Of a DNA stretch of 64,000 bases, positions 36,742 to 46,190 are shown piece after piece. The first letter of the stretch is position 1, and each line of letters opens with the position of its first letter. The DNA is from an uncultured Caulobacterales bacterium (GTDB lineage: Bacteria; Pseudomonadota; Alphaproteobacteria; Caulobacterales; Caulobacteraceae), in contig CAIOYC010000008.1 of the NCBI GenBank assembly GCA_903862425.1, positions 280,838 to 344,837 on the forward strand. Direction: 5' to 3'. The notes under the pieces were generated by a model. The model was not told the origin of the DNA and searched no databases. It saw only the letters and a list, made by a program, of their open reading frames with translations. The position numbers and the translations under genes are program-made.

Positions 36742-37707
36742 TCAACCCTTGGCGAAGCAGACATGGCCCTTGGCCGCCAGCGCCTTGCAGAAGGCCTCGG
36801 CGGCGGCGCGGCTGGCAAAGCCGGTGACCGAGGTGCGGTAGAAGGTCTTGCCGTCCTTCTCCACCGCCTCGACGCGCTTGGCCTTGCCGGCCATCTGGCC
36901 GCTCATGGTGGTGGACACGTCGCTGTAGCCCTTGGTGGACAGTTCAGACGAAGAGAAGGCGCCGATCTGCACCACTGAGCCGCCCGCGGCAGCTTTAGCG
37001 GTGCTCGAAGCTGCGGCGACCTTGGCGCCTGCCGGAGCGGCGGGTGACTTGGTGGATGCGAGCGTGGTCGCGACGGGCTTCACCGCAGTAGCCGCCGGCT
37101 TGGCGGCGGAGCCCGCGGCGATCTTATCCACGACGGACGTCGCGTCGGGCTTGGCGGCGGCGACCGAAGCCGGTGTCGGCGCGTGATAGACCGGCGCGGG
37201 CTTGGCGACAGCGACTGTGACTGTGGTCGGCGCAGGGGCCGGCTTGGCGGACGCGACCTTGACCGGCGCGGCGGCGACTGCAGTCGTGTTGGTCGTGCTC
37301 ATGGGGCTCGACTTGACCACAACCCCGTCGTCGGCCTGCACGTGCAACTGGGCGCGGGGCTTGGGAGCTTCGGGGGCAGGCGCGAAGGTAGGGGCCTTGA
37401 CCCCGTTGCTGGCCACGCCGCCGTTGAACACATCGACCGATCCGGAGGCGTCGGGCTTGGGCTGAGCCGTGGCGGGCGCAGCGGTCTTCATCTGCGCCAC
37501 CGGCGTCCCCACCGGCCGTGCAGCCTCGCCGCCGCCCTTGCTGTCGTGGCGGTAATGCAGCGCCAGCGCGCCGAGCAGCACCACGAGCACGGCGCCGGAC
37601 CCAATCAGCGTCATGGGCATAGGTTTGCGCCCCCGAGGTCCGCGCGCGTCGAACTGCAGCGGTGCGTCCGGTTGGGGGGTGTAGACCCCGCGGTCGTGGT
37701 CGGTCAT
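36742..37707 (-). CDS. SPOR domain protein
   Basis: A 321-residue inner-membrane protein with a short cytoplasmic N-terminus, a membrane segment (about 33-46, LIGSGAVLVVLLGAL), a long Ala/Pro/Lys-rich linker (residues 60-240) and a C-terminal SPOR domain of about 75 residues (VVQIGAFSSSELSTKG, YRTSVTGFASRAAAEAFCKAL). SPOR domains bind denuded peptidoglycan at the division site. First gene of the SPOR-nagZ-scpA-scpB operon. Confidence 0.88.
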   Translation of the reverse strand: MTDHDRGVYTPQPDAPLQFDARGPRGRKPMPMTLIGSGAVLVVLLGALALHYRHDSKGGGEAARPVGTPVAQMKTAAPATAQPKPDASGSVDVFNGGVASNGVKAPTFAPAPEAPKPRAQLHVQADDGVVVKSSPMSTTNTTAVAAAPVKVASAKPAPAPTTVTVAVAKPAPVYHAPTPASVAAAKPDATSVVDKIAAGSAAKPAATAVKPVATTLASTKSPAAPAGAKVAAASSTAKAAAGGSVVQIGAFSSSELSTKGYSDVSTTMSGQMAGKAKRVEAVEKDGKTFYRTSVTGFASRAAAEAFCKALAAKGHVCFAKG

Positions 37708-37937
37708 GGCGAACCTCAGCCTGTTCCGCGCCCGCCGCCCCGGCGAATCACGGTCTTACGATCCCTCAGTCTAGCGAAGGCGAGCCACAGACCTAAGCGG
37801 CGTCGGGCCCATCTTCGCGCCTTGCCGAGGACCAGCCACCAAAATCGGGCGAGCGTGAGTCCATCGCGTCAGGCAGCTGTGGATTAGGCTGCGGTATAGT
37901 TAACGAGAGCTTATCGCGAGGCGCGACAAGAGCGCGA
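37708..37937. other. intergenic gap upstream of the SPOR operon
   Basis: A 230-bp stretch between the SPOR gene and dgt with no supported gene. In many Alphaproteobacteria argS lies at this position, but no trace of it is visible. A TTAA-N7-TTAT element at 37900-37914 resembles a CtrA site with one mismatch; it would lie 193 bp upstream of the SPOR start. The promoter of the operon should lie here but was not clearly identified. Confidence 0.4.
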
Positions 37938-39143
37938 TCAGCGCGTGCTGTCGCCGTTGAAGAGCTTGTGATGCTCCTCGATGGCGAACCGGTCCGTCAT
38001 GCCCGCGATATAGTCACAGACCAGGCGGGCGCGGGCGTGATCGTCAGGCGCGGCCATGGCGGGCGCACCCCATTCCGGCGGCAGCACATCGGGCTCGGCC
38101 ATGAACAGCTCGAACAACTGCAGCAGCTTGCGCTTGGTGGCGCTGCGCGAGCGGTTTACGCGGAAGTGCCGATACATCCGGTTGTAGAGGAAGGCGCGCA
38201 ACGCCCCGAGGTCCTCCATCATGTCGCGCGAAAAGGCGACGGTGGCCCGCTTCTGGTGACGCACGTCCTCGGCGGTCTTCAAACCGAGCTCGGCCGCGTT
38301 GCGCAGGGTCTCGCCTATCACATCGTCAACCATGGCGCCGATCATGCGGCGGATCGATTCCAGTCGAAGCAGACGCGCATCGATTCCCGGCCAGTCCTGG
38401 CGCACGCTGTGGATGGCGGGGCCGATCAGAGGCACGTCGAGCAGGTCCGAAATGGCGAAGACCTCCGCCTGCAGACCATCGTCGATGTCGTGGTTATTGT
38501 ACGCGATGTCGTCCGCCAGCGCCGCGACCTGGGCCTCGGCGGAGGCATAGGTGGCCAGCATCAGGTCCTGTTTCTCGTCATAGGCGGCGATCGCCGCCCA
38601 GGCGGGCTCCTTCAGCTTCTGCAGCACCGGCCCATTGTGCTTGATCACGCCCTCCAGGGTCTCCCAGGTGAGGTTCAGGCCGGGAAATTGCGGGTAGCGA
38701 ACCTCGAGCTCCGTCACGACCCGAAAGGTCTGCACATTGTGATCGAAGCCGCCGAAGGGCTCCATGCAGGCGTTGAGCGCATCCTCGCCGGCATGACCGA
38801 AGGGCGGGTGGCCGAGATCGTGGGCGATGGCCACCGTTTCCGCCAGATCATCATCGAGGCCCAGCGCCCGGGCGATGGAGCGGGCGATCTGCGCCACCTC
38901 CAGCGAGTGGGTCAGGCGGGTGCGGTAATAGTCCCCCTCATGGGCCACGAAGACCTGCGTCTTCTCCTTCAGGCGACGAAAGGCGGTGGAGTGGATAATA
39001 CGGTCGCGGTCGCGGGCGAAGGGATTGCGGGTGCGGCTTTCGCCTTCCGGATAGAGACGACCGCGCGAGTTCGCCGGGTTCTCCGCCCAGGACAGACGCG
39101 GCGTGACCCACTGGCTGGAAGGGGTTGCGGGCGACGCGTTCAA
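37938..39143 (-). CDS. dgt: deoxyguanosinetriphosphate triphosphohydrolase-like protein
   Basis: An HD-domain nucleotide triphosphohydrolase that should cut dNTPs to nucleoside and triphosphate in the cytosol. The metal-binding motifs are [29 protein letters not shown] and [14 protein letters not shown]. The 401-residue length and the N-terminal region [23 protein letters not shown] match the alphaproteobacterial dGTPase type. It is divergent from erpA, 95 bp apart. Confidence 0.93.
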   Translation of the reverse strand: MNASPATPSSQWVTPRLSWAENPANSRGRLYPEGESRTRNPFARDRDRIIHSTAFRRLKEKTQVFVAHEGDYYRTRLTHSLEVAQIARSIARALGLDDDLAETVAIAHDLGHPPFGHAGEDALNACMEPFGGFDHNVQTFRVVTELEVRYPQFPGLNLTWETLEGVIKHNGPVLQKLKEPAWAAIAAYDEKQDLMLATYASAEAQVAALADDIAYNNHDIDDGLQAEVFAISDLLDVPLIGPAIHSVRQDWPGIDARLLRLESIRRMIGAMVDDVIGETLRNAAELGLKTAEDVRHQKRATVAFSRDMMEDLGALRAFLYNRMYRHFRVNRSRSATKRKLLQLFELFMAEPDVLPPEWGAPAMAAPDDHARARLVCDYIAGMTDRFAIEEHHKLFNGDSTR

Positions 39144-39238
39144 CCGGACTCTCCTGCACGCGGCCTTTCGTTCGGCCGCTCAAACTCTCATATAAGGGCC
39201 TGTCGAGTTTTCCACACCTTTCGAGGTAGACGGGTCCC

Positions 39239-39568
39239 ATGACCGAACCGCTCACCCTCTCGCCCGCCGCCGCCCAGCGGATAAAGGCCATCGCCGCGGC
39301 TGAGGGCAAACCGCTCATGCTGCGTCTGGCGGTCGATGGCGGGGGGTGCTCGGGCTTCCAGTACCGCTTTGACCTGGTGGAGGCCGGTGAACCGGACGAC
39401 CACCGCATCGAGCGCGATGGCGCCGCGGCCCTTGTGGACGACATCTCGGTCGCCCTGCTCAAGGGCTCGGAGATCGACTTCGTCGACGCCCTCGCCGGCG
39501 CGGAGTTCAAGGTCCACAACCCCAACGCCAAGTCCAGCTGCGGCTGCGGCGTCAGCTTCTCGATCTAG
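39239..39568 (+). CDS. erpA: iron-sulfur cluster insertion protein ErpA
   Basis: An A-type carrier that passes Fe-S clusters to target apoproteins. The 109-residue protein has the three conserved cysteines in GGCSGFQYRF and SSCGCGVSFSI. Length and motif spacing match the ErpA/HesB group. It is followed by an alpha/beta hydrolase gene 67 bp downstream and faces dgt. Confidence 0.92.
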   Translation: MTEPLTLSPAAAQRIKAIAAAEGKPLMLRLAVDGGGCSGFQYRFDLVEAGEPDDHRIERDGAAALVDDISVALLKGSEIDFVDALAGAEFKVHNPNAKSSCGCGVSFSI

Positions 39569-39635
39569 CCCCCCGACTGCAGGCTTGTTCGCAAGGCGTG
39601 CGCCGTTAGCATTCTGCCATCATGTGGAGCTTGGT

Positions 39636-40622
39636 ATGCGTATTTGGCTGATGGGAGCGGTTCTGGCGCTGGGCCTGGCGAGCGGCGCGCAGGCGGCGGA
39701 CCAAGAGGTATCGATACCCGCCGGCAAGGGCGAACTTCACGGTTCGCTACGGATGCCCGCTAGCTTTACCAAAGGTCCGGCGGTGCTGATGATCGCCGGC
39801 TCGGGCCCGACCGACCGCAACGGCGATTCCAGCCTTCCGAGCGTCAAGCCCGGGAGTTTCCGCCTTTTGGCCGACGCGCTGGAGGCGGCGGGCATTCCGA
39901 CTCTGCGTTATGATAAGCGCGGTTCCGGCAAGGATTTCAGCGCCTTGATCGGAAGAGACGTGCCGACGAATGAAAACGTTCATGCGGCGGAGCTGGGTCT
40001 CAGATTTACCGACTATGCCAATGATGCGGCCGCCTTCGGCAGGCTGCTGGCCGGCCAGCCGGGCGTGCGGTGCGTGATCGTGCTCGGCCACTCGGAAGGA
40101 TCGCTGGTCGGCATGCTGGCGGCGGTGAAGCTGCCCGCCTGCGGCTACATCTCCATATCCGGCCTTGGCCACAGCGCCGACCAGACGCTGATGATGCAGA
40201 TGAAAGCCGCCTTGCCGGCCGATCAGTTGGGCGCCGTGGCGGACACTCTGGCAAAACTGAAGGCCGGCCAGACCGTGCCCAACCCGCCGGTCCCCGCCAT
40301 GTTCCGCCCCTCCGTTCAGCCCTACCTGATCTCGTGGCTGTCTCTCGACCCGGCGGTGGAGGTCACGAAAATCAAGGCGCCGGTGCTGATCCTGCAGGGC
40401 GACAACGACATCCAGGTCGGCGTCCCGGAGGCGCAGGCGCTCAAGGCGGCGCGGCCGGATGCGACCCTTGTGATCGTGCCGGGCATGAATCACGTGCTGA
40501 AGCCGGCGCCCATCGATCGCGCCGGCAATGTCGCCACCTATGCGGACCCCGCCCTGCCCCTCGCCCCGCAGGTTCCCGAGGCCATCATCCGGTTTGTCAA
40601 AGGCGTCGGCGCGCGGCATTGA
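39636..40622 (+). CDS. exported alpha/beta hydrolase
   Basis: A 328-residue serine hydrolase with a signal peptide (residues 1-20, MGAVLALGLASGAQA). The oxyanion region is VLMIAGSGPTDRNG, the nucleophile elbow VLGHSEGS, the acidic residue lies in LQGDNDIQV and the His in PGMNHVLK. A YDKRGSGKD motif fits the dienelactone hydrolase-like/S9 branch. It is placed in the periplasm; the substrate is unknown. It sits between erpA and xth, which are often neighbours in Alphaproteobacteria. Confidence 0.85.
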   Translation: MRIWLMGAVLALGLASGAQAADQEVSIPAGKGELHGSLRMPASFTKGPAVLMIAGSGPTDRNGDSSLPSVKPGSFRLLADALEAAGIPTLRYDKRGSGKDFSALIGRDVPTNENVHAAELGLRFTDYANDAAAFGRLLAGQPGVRCVIVLGHSEGSLVGMLAAVKLPACGYISISGLGHSADQTLMMQMKAALPADQLGAVADTLAKLKAGQTVPNPPVPAMFRPSVQPYLISWLSLDPAVEVTKIKAPVLILQGDNDIQVGVPEAQALKAARPDATLVIVPGMNHVLKPAPIDRAGNVATYADPALPLAPQVPEAIIRFVKGVGARH

Positions 40623-40628
40623 AGCGGG

Positions 40629-41408
40629 ATGCAGATCGCCACCTGGAATGTGAACTCGGTCAACGCCCGTCTTGAGACCGTGCTGGCCTGGCTTCGTCTC
40701 GCCGAGCCGGACGTGGTCTGCCTGCAGGAGATCAAGTGCATCGACGAGAAGTTCCCCGCCGAAGCCTTTGAATGCCTTGGCTATAACGTCGCCGTCCACG
40801 GCCAGAAGACCTATAACGGGGTCGCCCTGCTCTCCAAGTTTCCCATCGAAGATGTCAGGCGGGGCTTGCCTGGCGATGAGAGCGACGAACAGGCCCGCTA
40901 TATTGAAGGCGTGATCGCCAGTTCGCGACCGATCCGGGTCGGCGGGCTCTATCTGCCCAACGGCAATCCCATCGGCACGGACAAGTTCGCCTACAAGCTT
41001 GCCTGGATGGAGCGCCTGCGCCGTCACGCCGCCGACCTGCTGAAGCTGGACGAGGCGTTCGTGCTCGCGGGCGACTACAACGTCATCCCCGAGCCCGAGG
41101 ATGCAGACAATCCCACCGGCTGGCTCGGCGACGCCCTGTTCCAACCGGAAAGCCGCGCGGCGTGGCGGGCGCTCAAATATCTTGGCCTCACCGAAGCCCA
41201 AGGCGAGGTGGGCGAGAACCCCCACGCCTATACCTTCTGGGATTATCAGGCCGGCGCCTGGCAGCGCGACCACGGCATCCGCATCGACCACCTTTTCTGC
41301 TCGCCTCTGGCCGCCGAGCGCCTCACAGCGTGCGTGGTCCACCGCGACGCACGCGCCATGGAGAAACCCTCCGACCACGTGCCGGTGGTCGCCACGTTCA
41401 CCGACTGA
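40629..41408 (+). CDS. xth: exodeoxyribonuclease III
   Basis: An AP endonuclease and 3'-5' exonuclease in base-excision repair. The 259-residue protein has the EEP-family motifs ATWNVNSVNAR, LQEIKC with the catalytic Glu, LAGDYNVIPE with Asp-Asn, IDHLFCS, and the C-terminal SDHVPV. Length fits Xth. It is 6 bp after the hydrolase stop, so co-transcription is likely. Confidence 0.94.
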   Translation: MQIATWNVNSVNARLETVLAWLRLAEPDVVCLQEIKCIDEKFPAEAFECLGYNVAVHGQKTYNGVALLSKFPIEDVRRGLPGDESDEQARYIEGVIASSRPIRVGGLYLPNGNPIGTDKFAYKLAWMERLRRHAADLLKLDEAFVLAGDYNVIPEPEDADNPTGWLGDALFQPESRAAWRALKYLGLTEAQGEVGENPHAYTFWDYQAGAWQRDHGIRIDHLFCSPLAAERLTACVVHRDARAMEKPSDHVPVVATFTD

Positions 41409-41453
41409 CGACCTGCCGCTGACGCCGTGACGGAATCCCGTTAGCGTCGCGCT

Positions 41454-41981
41454 ATGGACAGAGGGTTGGCCTTCTTGCTGCTCTTCGCGTTCGCCGGCGC
41501 CGTCGTGGTGGCTCTGGCGGCGATGGGCGCGTGGTGGCTGGAGCCCAGCCATCGCGTGGCGCGCCTGTTGCAACAGGGTCTGGCCGGTCCGCCAGAGGTG
41601 ATGTCCATTGCCCCGGCGCGTGGCCAGGGTGCGGCCCTGGCCATCGACGAGCGCAAGCTGGCGGTGGTGCGCGGCCCAGGCGATACGGGCCTGGTCTACG
41701 ATCTCGACGAGTTGGTCGGGGCCGAATTGATCTTCGACGGCGCCGTTGCGGCGCGCGCCACCCGAAGCGAGGGCCGCCGTCCGCTGGACCAGGTGGCGCC
41801 GCAGGTAAGTCGCGTCGTGCTGCGCTTCGTGTTTGACGATCCGCACGATCCGGACTTCGAATTCGAACTCTACGCTCCCACAGATGCCGCCCGTCGCGAC
41901 AGCCAGGGCCCGGACGCCGCTGTTCTCGTCGGCCGGCGCTGGTTCGCCAGGCTGGAAGCGGTGCTGCGACAATCCCGCTGA
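41454..41981 (+). CDS. hypothetical membrane-anchored protein
   Basis: A 175-residue protein with one N-terminal hydrophobic segment (residues 5-27, AFLLLFAFAGAVVVALAAMGAWW) and a mixed beta-rich remainder, with VYDLDELVGAELIFDG and VLRFVFDDPHDPDFEFELY. No family is recognised. It could be an anchored protein with a PH-like domain, but this rests only on strand pattern. It lies between xth and tRNA-Leu. Confidence 0.6.
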   Translation: MDRGLAFLLLFAFAGAVVVALAAMGAWWLEPSHRVARLLQQGLAGPPEVMSIAPARGQGAALAIDERKLAVVRGPGDTGLVYDLDELVGAELIFDGAVAARATRSEGRRPLDQVAPQVSRVVLRFVFDDPHDPDFEFELYAPTDAARRDSQGPDAAVLVGRRWFARLEAVLRQSR

Positions 41982-42044
41982 TCCGCCCATCGGGCGGCGG
42001 CGCCTTCCCCCCAAGCCCGCGCTCTGCTAATCGCCCACTCCCGC

Positions 42045-42129
42045 GCGGATGTGGCGGAACTGGTAGACGCACTGGATTTAGGTTCCAGCGCCGCAAGGCG
42101 TGGAGGTTCGAGCCCTCTCATCCGCACCA
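42045..42129 (+). tRNA. tRNA-Leu (TAG anticodon)
   Basis: The acceptor stem GCGGATG pairs with CATCCGC at the 3' end, followed by encoded ACCA. The anticodon stem CTGGA/TCCAG encloses the loop TTTAGGT, giving anticodon TAG, which reads CUA and related leucine codons. A long variable arm (GCGCCGCAAGGCGT) of class II tRNA and the T-loop TTCGAGC are present. Total 85 bases including CCA. Confidence 0.95.
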
Positions 42130-42138
42130 TCGGCGTTG

Positions 42139-42663
42139 CTAGCCGCCGATATCCTTGGTTCCGACCGCGCAGAGCGAGCGATCCGGCAGGGCCGCCAAGG
42201 CCGTGATCTTGCCGGACGTGGCCCGGATCACGCCCCGCCACCCGACCTTGGTTGTGGTGACGTCGGACAAGGCCTTGGGCACGTCGGGGCGGTCTATGCT
42301 TGTTTCGCCCGCGCCGACGATGTCGCCGCCGATGTCAGCGAACAGAAGTTGCACCGGCGCTGCCTTGTGTTCGGTCAACCAGGCCCAGCCGGCAGCCTCA
42401 ACACCCGGCTTTTCACCGGCATGCCGGACCTTCACCACATCGAAGGCGCCCTTGCAGGCCTTGCTTGTGGGGAAATCCTGCAGGGTCTTGCCCATCAGCG
42501 GCTTGGCCCAGTCCGGCAAATCCGGCAAGGCGGCGGTGCTCTTTACCGCCACCTCCGGCGCTCCCGCCGCATCATCCTTGTCCTTGCCGCAGCCGGTCAG
42601 CATCACAAGCAGGGCCAGCGCAGGAGCCCACCGCGCCGAAGTCGTCCTCGATATCCGCATCAA
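42139..42663 (-). CDS. hypothetical lipoprotein
   Basis: A 174-residue predicted lipoprotein with a lipobox LTGC (Cys near 25). The mature part has no recognised domain; it contains two cysteines (SKACKG and SLCAVG) that could form a disulfide. Its start overlaps the stop of the nfeD-like gene by 4 bp (ATGA), so it is the last gene of the SPFH-NfeD operon. The 10-bp gap to tRNA-Leu on the opposite strand is unusually small. Confidence 0.7.
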   Translation of the reverse strand: MMRISRTTSARWAPALALLVMLTGCGKDKDDAAGAPEVAVKSTAALPDLPDWAKPLMGKTLQDFPTSKACKGAFDVVKVRHAGEKPGVEAAGWAWLTEHKAAPVQLLFADIGGDIVGAGETSIDRPDVPKALSDVTTTKVGWRGVIRATSGKITALAALPDRSLCAVGTKDIGG

Positions 42664-43124
42664 AATGCCTGTCTGACCTGAAGTTTGGCGCCGCCGATCA
42701 CGGCCAGCACCTCAACGCGGGCGCCGGTTTCGGGCTGCGAGCCGTCCGCCGCCTCCGCCGCCCATTCCTTGCCCCCGACCATGACCCGGCACTGGCCATG
42801 GGGCGCAACGGACGTCACCTGTCCCACCTGCCCTATCATGGCCTGACGGGCATCGTTGATGTCGGTCGGCGTCTGCGGCCATTGGCGCAGATAGCGCCGC
42901 CCGATCCAGGTGAGGGCGATAGCCGTAACAGCGTAGAGCGCCCATTGGGCGCCGACATTATCGCGCAGCCATAAAGCCGAGACGGCTGCGGGAACCAAGG
43001 CCGCCGCCGCGGGCCAGAGCAGCCAGCCTGAGCCCGTTACGGTCTCCAAGGCCAGTAGCGCGACACCGATCGCGATCCAGGCGGCGGAGGGATGAGCGAG
43101 CCAGAGGTGGTAGAAGCGTTCCAT
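42660..43124 (-). CDS. NfeD family membrane protein
   Basis: A 154-residue protein with about three hydrophobic segments in residues 12-80 and a C-terminal OB-fold-like domain (QVTSVAPHGQCRVMVGGKEWAAEA). This is the short NfeD1b type that associates with SPFH proteins in the inner membrane. It lies 3 bp after the SPFH gene, the classic pairing. Confidence 0.88.
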   Translation of the reverse strand: MERFYHLWLAHPSAAWIAIGVALLALETVTGSGWLLWPAAAALVPAAVSALWLRDNVGAQWALYAVTAIALTWIGRRYLRQWPQTPTDINDARQAMIGQVGQVTSVAPHGQCRVMVGGKEWAAEAADGSQPETGARVEVLAVIGGAKLQVRQAF

Positions 43125-43127
43125 CGG

Positions 43128-44153
43128 TCAGCCCTCCACGTTGCGCGCGGGCGGGACCGAGTCGGAGGTCAAAGGCACGGTGGCCGAACGCTCGCGCGAC
43201 CGGGGCGGCGGCGGTGCAGGCGGCGGCGGGGCCGAACCGCCCGGCGGGTTGACGCCGAGCGTCTTGGCCAGTTCCGCCACCCCGCCCAGCGTTCCCGCCA
43301 GAGCGGCGAAATCGGCGGGCACGATCACCGTGCGCTGTTGTGGCGAGGAGGCCAGCTTGGCGAAGGCGTCCACGTAGCGGGTGGCGACGAAATAGTTGAG
43401 CGCCTGGACGCTGCCCTTTTCGATGGCCTCGGACACCGAGGTGGTGGCGGCCGCTTCGGCGGCGGCCTGGCGTTCACGCGCCTCTGCGTCGCGGAAAGCA
43501 GCCTCGCGGCGACCTTCGGCCTCAAGGATGGCGGCCTGCTTGGAGCCCTCGGCGCGGGTGATATTGGCCTGACGCTCGCCGTCCGCCTCAGTTATGACCG
43601 CCCGACGCTCGCGTTCGGCCTTCATCTGGCGCGTCATGGCGTTGGTGATGTCGGGCGGCGGCTGAAGATCCTTGATCTCCACCCGCGCGGCTTTCACGCC
43701 CCAGGGCTCGGTGGCGGCGTCGAGCGCGGTAAGCAGCTGGGTGTTGATCAACTCGCGTTTGGACAACACCTCGTCGAGGTCGAGCGCGCCAACCACCGTC
43801 CGCAGGCTGGTCATGGTCAGTTGCAGCACGGCGAGTTGCAGCGTCGCCACCTTGTAGACCGAGGCGGCGGCGTCGATCACCTGAATGAAGACGATGGCGT
43901 CCACCTGGACAGTCACATTGTCCTTGGTGATAACCTCCTGGCGCGGCACGTCGAGCACCTGCTCCATCATGTTCACGCGCCGGCCTACTCGCTCGACGAA
44001 CGGAGTTAGAATGGTGATCCCGGGATGCAGGGTGCGGGTGTAACGGCCAAACCGCTCCACCGTATATTCATAGCCCTGAGGGACGATCTTGATGGTGGAC
44101 ATCACCACCGCGATCGCCAGCACCACGAGGACCAGCGGCAATATGAAAGCCAT
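43128..44153 (-). CDS. SPFH/band 7 (stomatin-like) protein
   Basis: A 341-residue protein with an N-terminal membrane anchor (residues 3-20) and an SPFH domain beginning IVPQGYEYTVERFGRYTRTLHPGI. A long charged helical region follows (AEGSKQAAILEAEGRREAAFRDAEAR), and the C-terminus is Pro-rich. Such proteins form large ring assemblies in membrane microdomains. The NfeD partner is encoded immediately downstream. Confidence 0.92.
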   Translation of the reverse strand: MAFILPLVLVVLAIAVVMSTIKIVPQGYEYTVERFGRYTRTLHPGITILTPFVERVGRRVNMMEQVLDVPRQEVITKDNVTVQVDAIVFIQVIDAAASVYKVATLQLAVLQLTMTSLRTVVGALDLDEVLSKRELINTQLLTALDAATEPWGVKAARVEIKDLQPPPDITNAMTRQMKAERERRAVITEADGERQANITRAEGSKQAAILEAEGRREAAFRDAEARERQAAAEAAATTSVSEAIEKGSVQALNYFVATRYVDAFAKLASSPQQRTVIVPADFAALAGTLGGVAELAKTLGVNPPGGSAPPPPAPPPPRSRERSATVPLTSDSVPPARNVEG

Positions 44154-44265
44154 GAATGGCGTCCGTGGGCGCGACGGCGCCCTGGCGCGCCCTCAGTGAT
44201 TGAGGGCGTCCAGGAATTCTACGCCCTACCGCGCTCCCGTCAAAGTTACGCTTGCGGATGGAGCG

Positions 44266-44421
44266 CTAAATTCGACCGAGCAGAACCAGGATGATGATGA
44301 TTACGAGGATCAGTCCGAGGCCGCCGGACGGGAAATACCCCCAGGACCTGCTGTGGCCCCAACGGGGGAGCGCGCCGATCAGCAGCAGGATCAGGATGAC
44401 GATCAGGATGGTGCCCAGCAT
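44266..44421 (-). CDS. DUF3309 family small membrane protein
   Basis: A 51-residue, strongly hydrophobic protein: a first segment (GTILIVILILLLIGALP), a short polar loop with RWGHSRSWGYFPSGG, and a second segment (LGLILVIIIILVLLG). This matches the DUF3309 plan found in many Alphaproteobacteria, function unknown. It is too short for most gene callers. An exact EcfG-type promoter lies just upstream, so it is likely a general-stress gene. Confidence 0.82.
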   Translation of the reverse strand: MLGTILIVILILLLIGALPRWGHSRSWGYFPSGGLGLILVIIIILVLLGRI

Positions 44422-44456
44422 GTTCAGCCCTCTTATTTCCGCGTCCCAGTCAGGCT

Positions 44457-44481
44457 AACGGCGACAAGCTGAGCCGGTTCC
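44457..44481 (-). promoter_or_regulatory. EcfG-type promoter of the DUF3309 gene
   Basis: On the minus strand GGAAC (44481-44477), 16 bases, then CGTT (44460-44457). It is an exact match with the same 16-base spacer as the phyR promoter. A transcript start near 44450 would leave a leader of about 28 bases before the ATG at 44421. Confidence 0.8.
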
Positions 44482-44542
44482 CGCCGGTTTGGTGAACATC
44501 AGAGTCGAGCAAGCCTTGGCAGCGTCGCCGGGGGCCCTATAT

Positions 44543-44556
44543 ATGATGCATATCAT
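44543..44556. promoter_or_regulatory. operator-like inverted repeat before the SDR gene
   Basis: ATGAT-GCAT-ATCAT is a perfect 5-bp inverted repeat in an AT-rich patch that contrasts with the surrounding GC-rich DNA, just upstream of the SDR start. A repressor site overlapping the promoter is a reasonable reading. No regulator gene lies beside it. Confidence 0.4.
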
Positions 44557-44574
44557 TCAATGAGGCGTGCCCCG

Positions 44575-45344
<770 letters not shown>

Positions 45345-45369
<25 letters not shown>

Positions 45370-46190
45370 AGGTCGGCCAGCACGGCAGGGATGATGTCCG
45401 GCAGGTCTTCGGCGATCAGACCGGGGCCGAAACGGCGGGCGGCCTCGCCGTGGATCCAGGCGGCGGCGCTGGCGGCGTCCTGCGTCGCCAGCCCCTGGGC
45501 GATCAACCCACCGATCAGGCCGGCCAGGACGTCGCCGGCGCCGGCGGTCGCCAGGAAGGGCGAGGCATGTCGGTTCAGCACCGTGCGCCCGTCCGGGTGA
45601 GCGATCAACGTTTCCGAGCCTTTCAGCAGGACCACGGCGTTTGAGCGACTCGCCGCCATCTTCGCCGCCTCGATTCGCCCCTTGGCCTTGAGCAGGTCGG
45701 GGAACAGGCGGTCAAACTCGCCCTCATGGGGTGTGAGGATGTCTCGGTCCGAGAGCACAGCGAACAATTCGGCCGGATCGTCTTTGAAACTGGTCAGGGC
45801 GTCGGCGTCGAGCACCAGGGCGGCGTCGATGCGGGCCAGGGCCAGCACGTTCTGACGTGTCGCCTCGCCCACCCCCGCCGCCGGACCGATCACCACCACA
45901 GAAGCCTTGTCGGCCTGCTCAACAAGTCCGTCCGGCCCGGCGAAGGACTTCAGCATAATGGCTTCGAGATGGGTGGCGTTTACCATCAGGGCCGAGGGTG
46001 GCGAAAGCACCGTGACGAGCCCCGCCCCGATCCTCAGTCCCGCCCGCGCCGCCATGCGCGCCGCACCGGTATGACTGGCGCCGCCGGACACCACATAGAG
46101 CCGGCCACGATCATGCTTGTGACCGTCCTCCGCCGGCCAGGGAAAGCGGCCGAGCCACAGGTCCGGATCGTTCAGTTCGGGATGGTTCAC
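45345..46190 (-). CDS. nnrD: ADP-dependent NAD(P)H-hydrate dehydratase
   Basis: This enzyme repairs hydrated NAD(P)H by ATP- or ADP-dependent dehydration. The 281-residue protein has the ribokinase-fold carbohydrate kinase-like features: YVVSGGASHTGAARMAARAGLRIGAGLV, LTPHEGEFDRLFP and GAGDVLAGLIGGLIAQG with the catalytic Asp. The epimerase domain (NnrE) is not fused and is not seen in the window. It overlaps the phosphatase gene by 4 bp and the SDR gene tail to tail by 25 bp. Confidence 0.9.

Noticed and set aside
41983..41997. CCGCCC-ATC-GGGCGG before tRNA-Leu as a terminator
   Set aside because: Short stem with no T-run.
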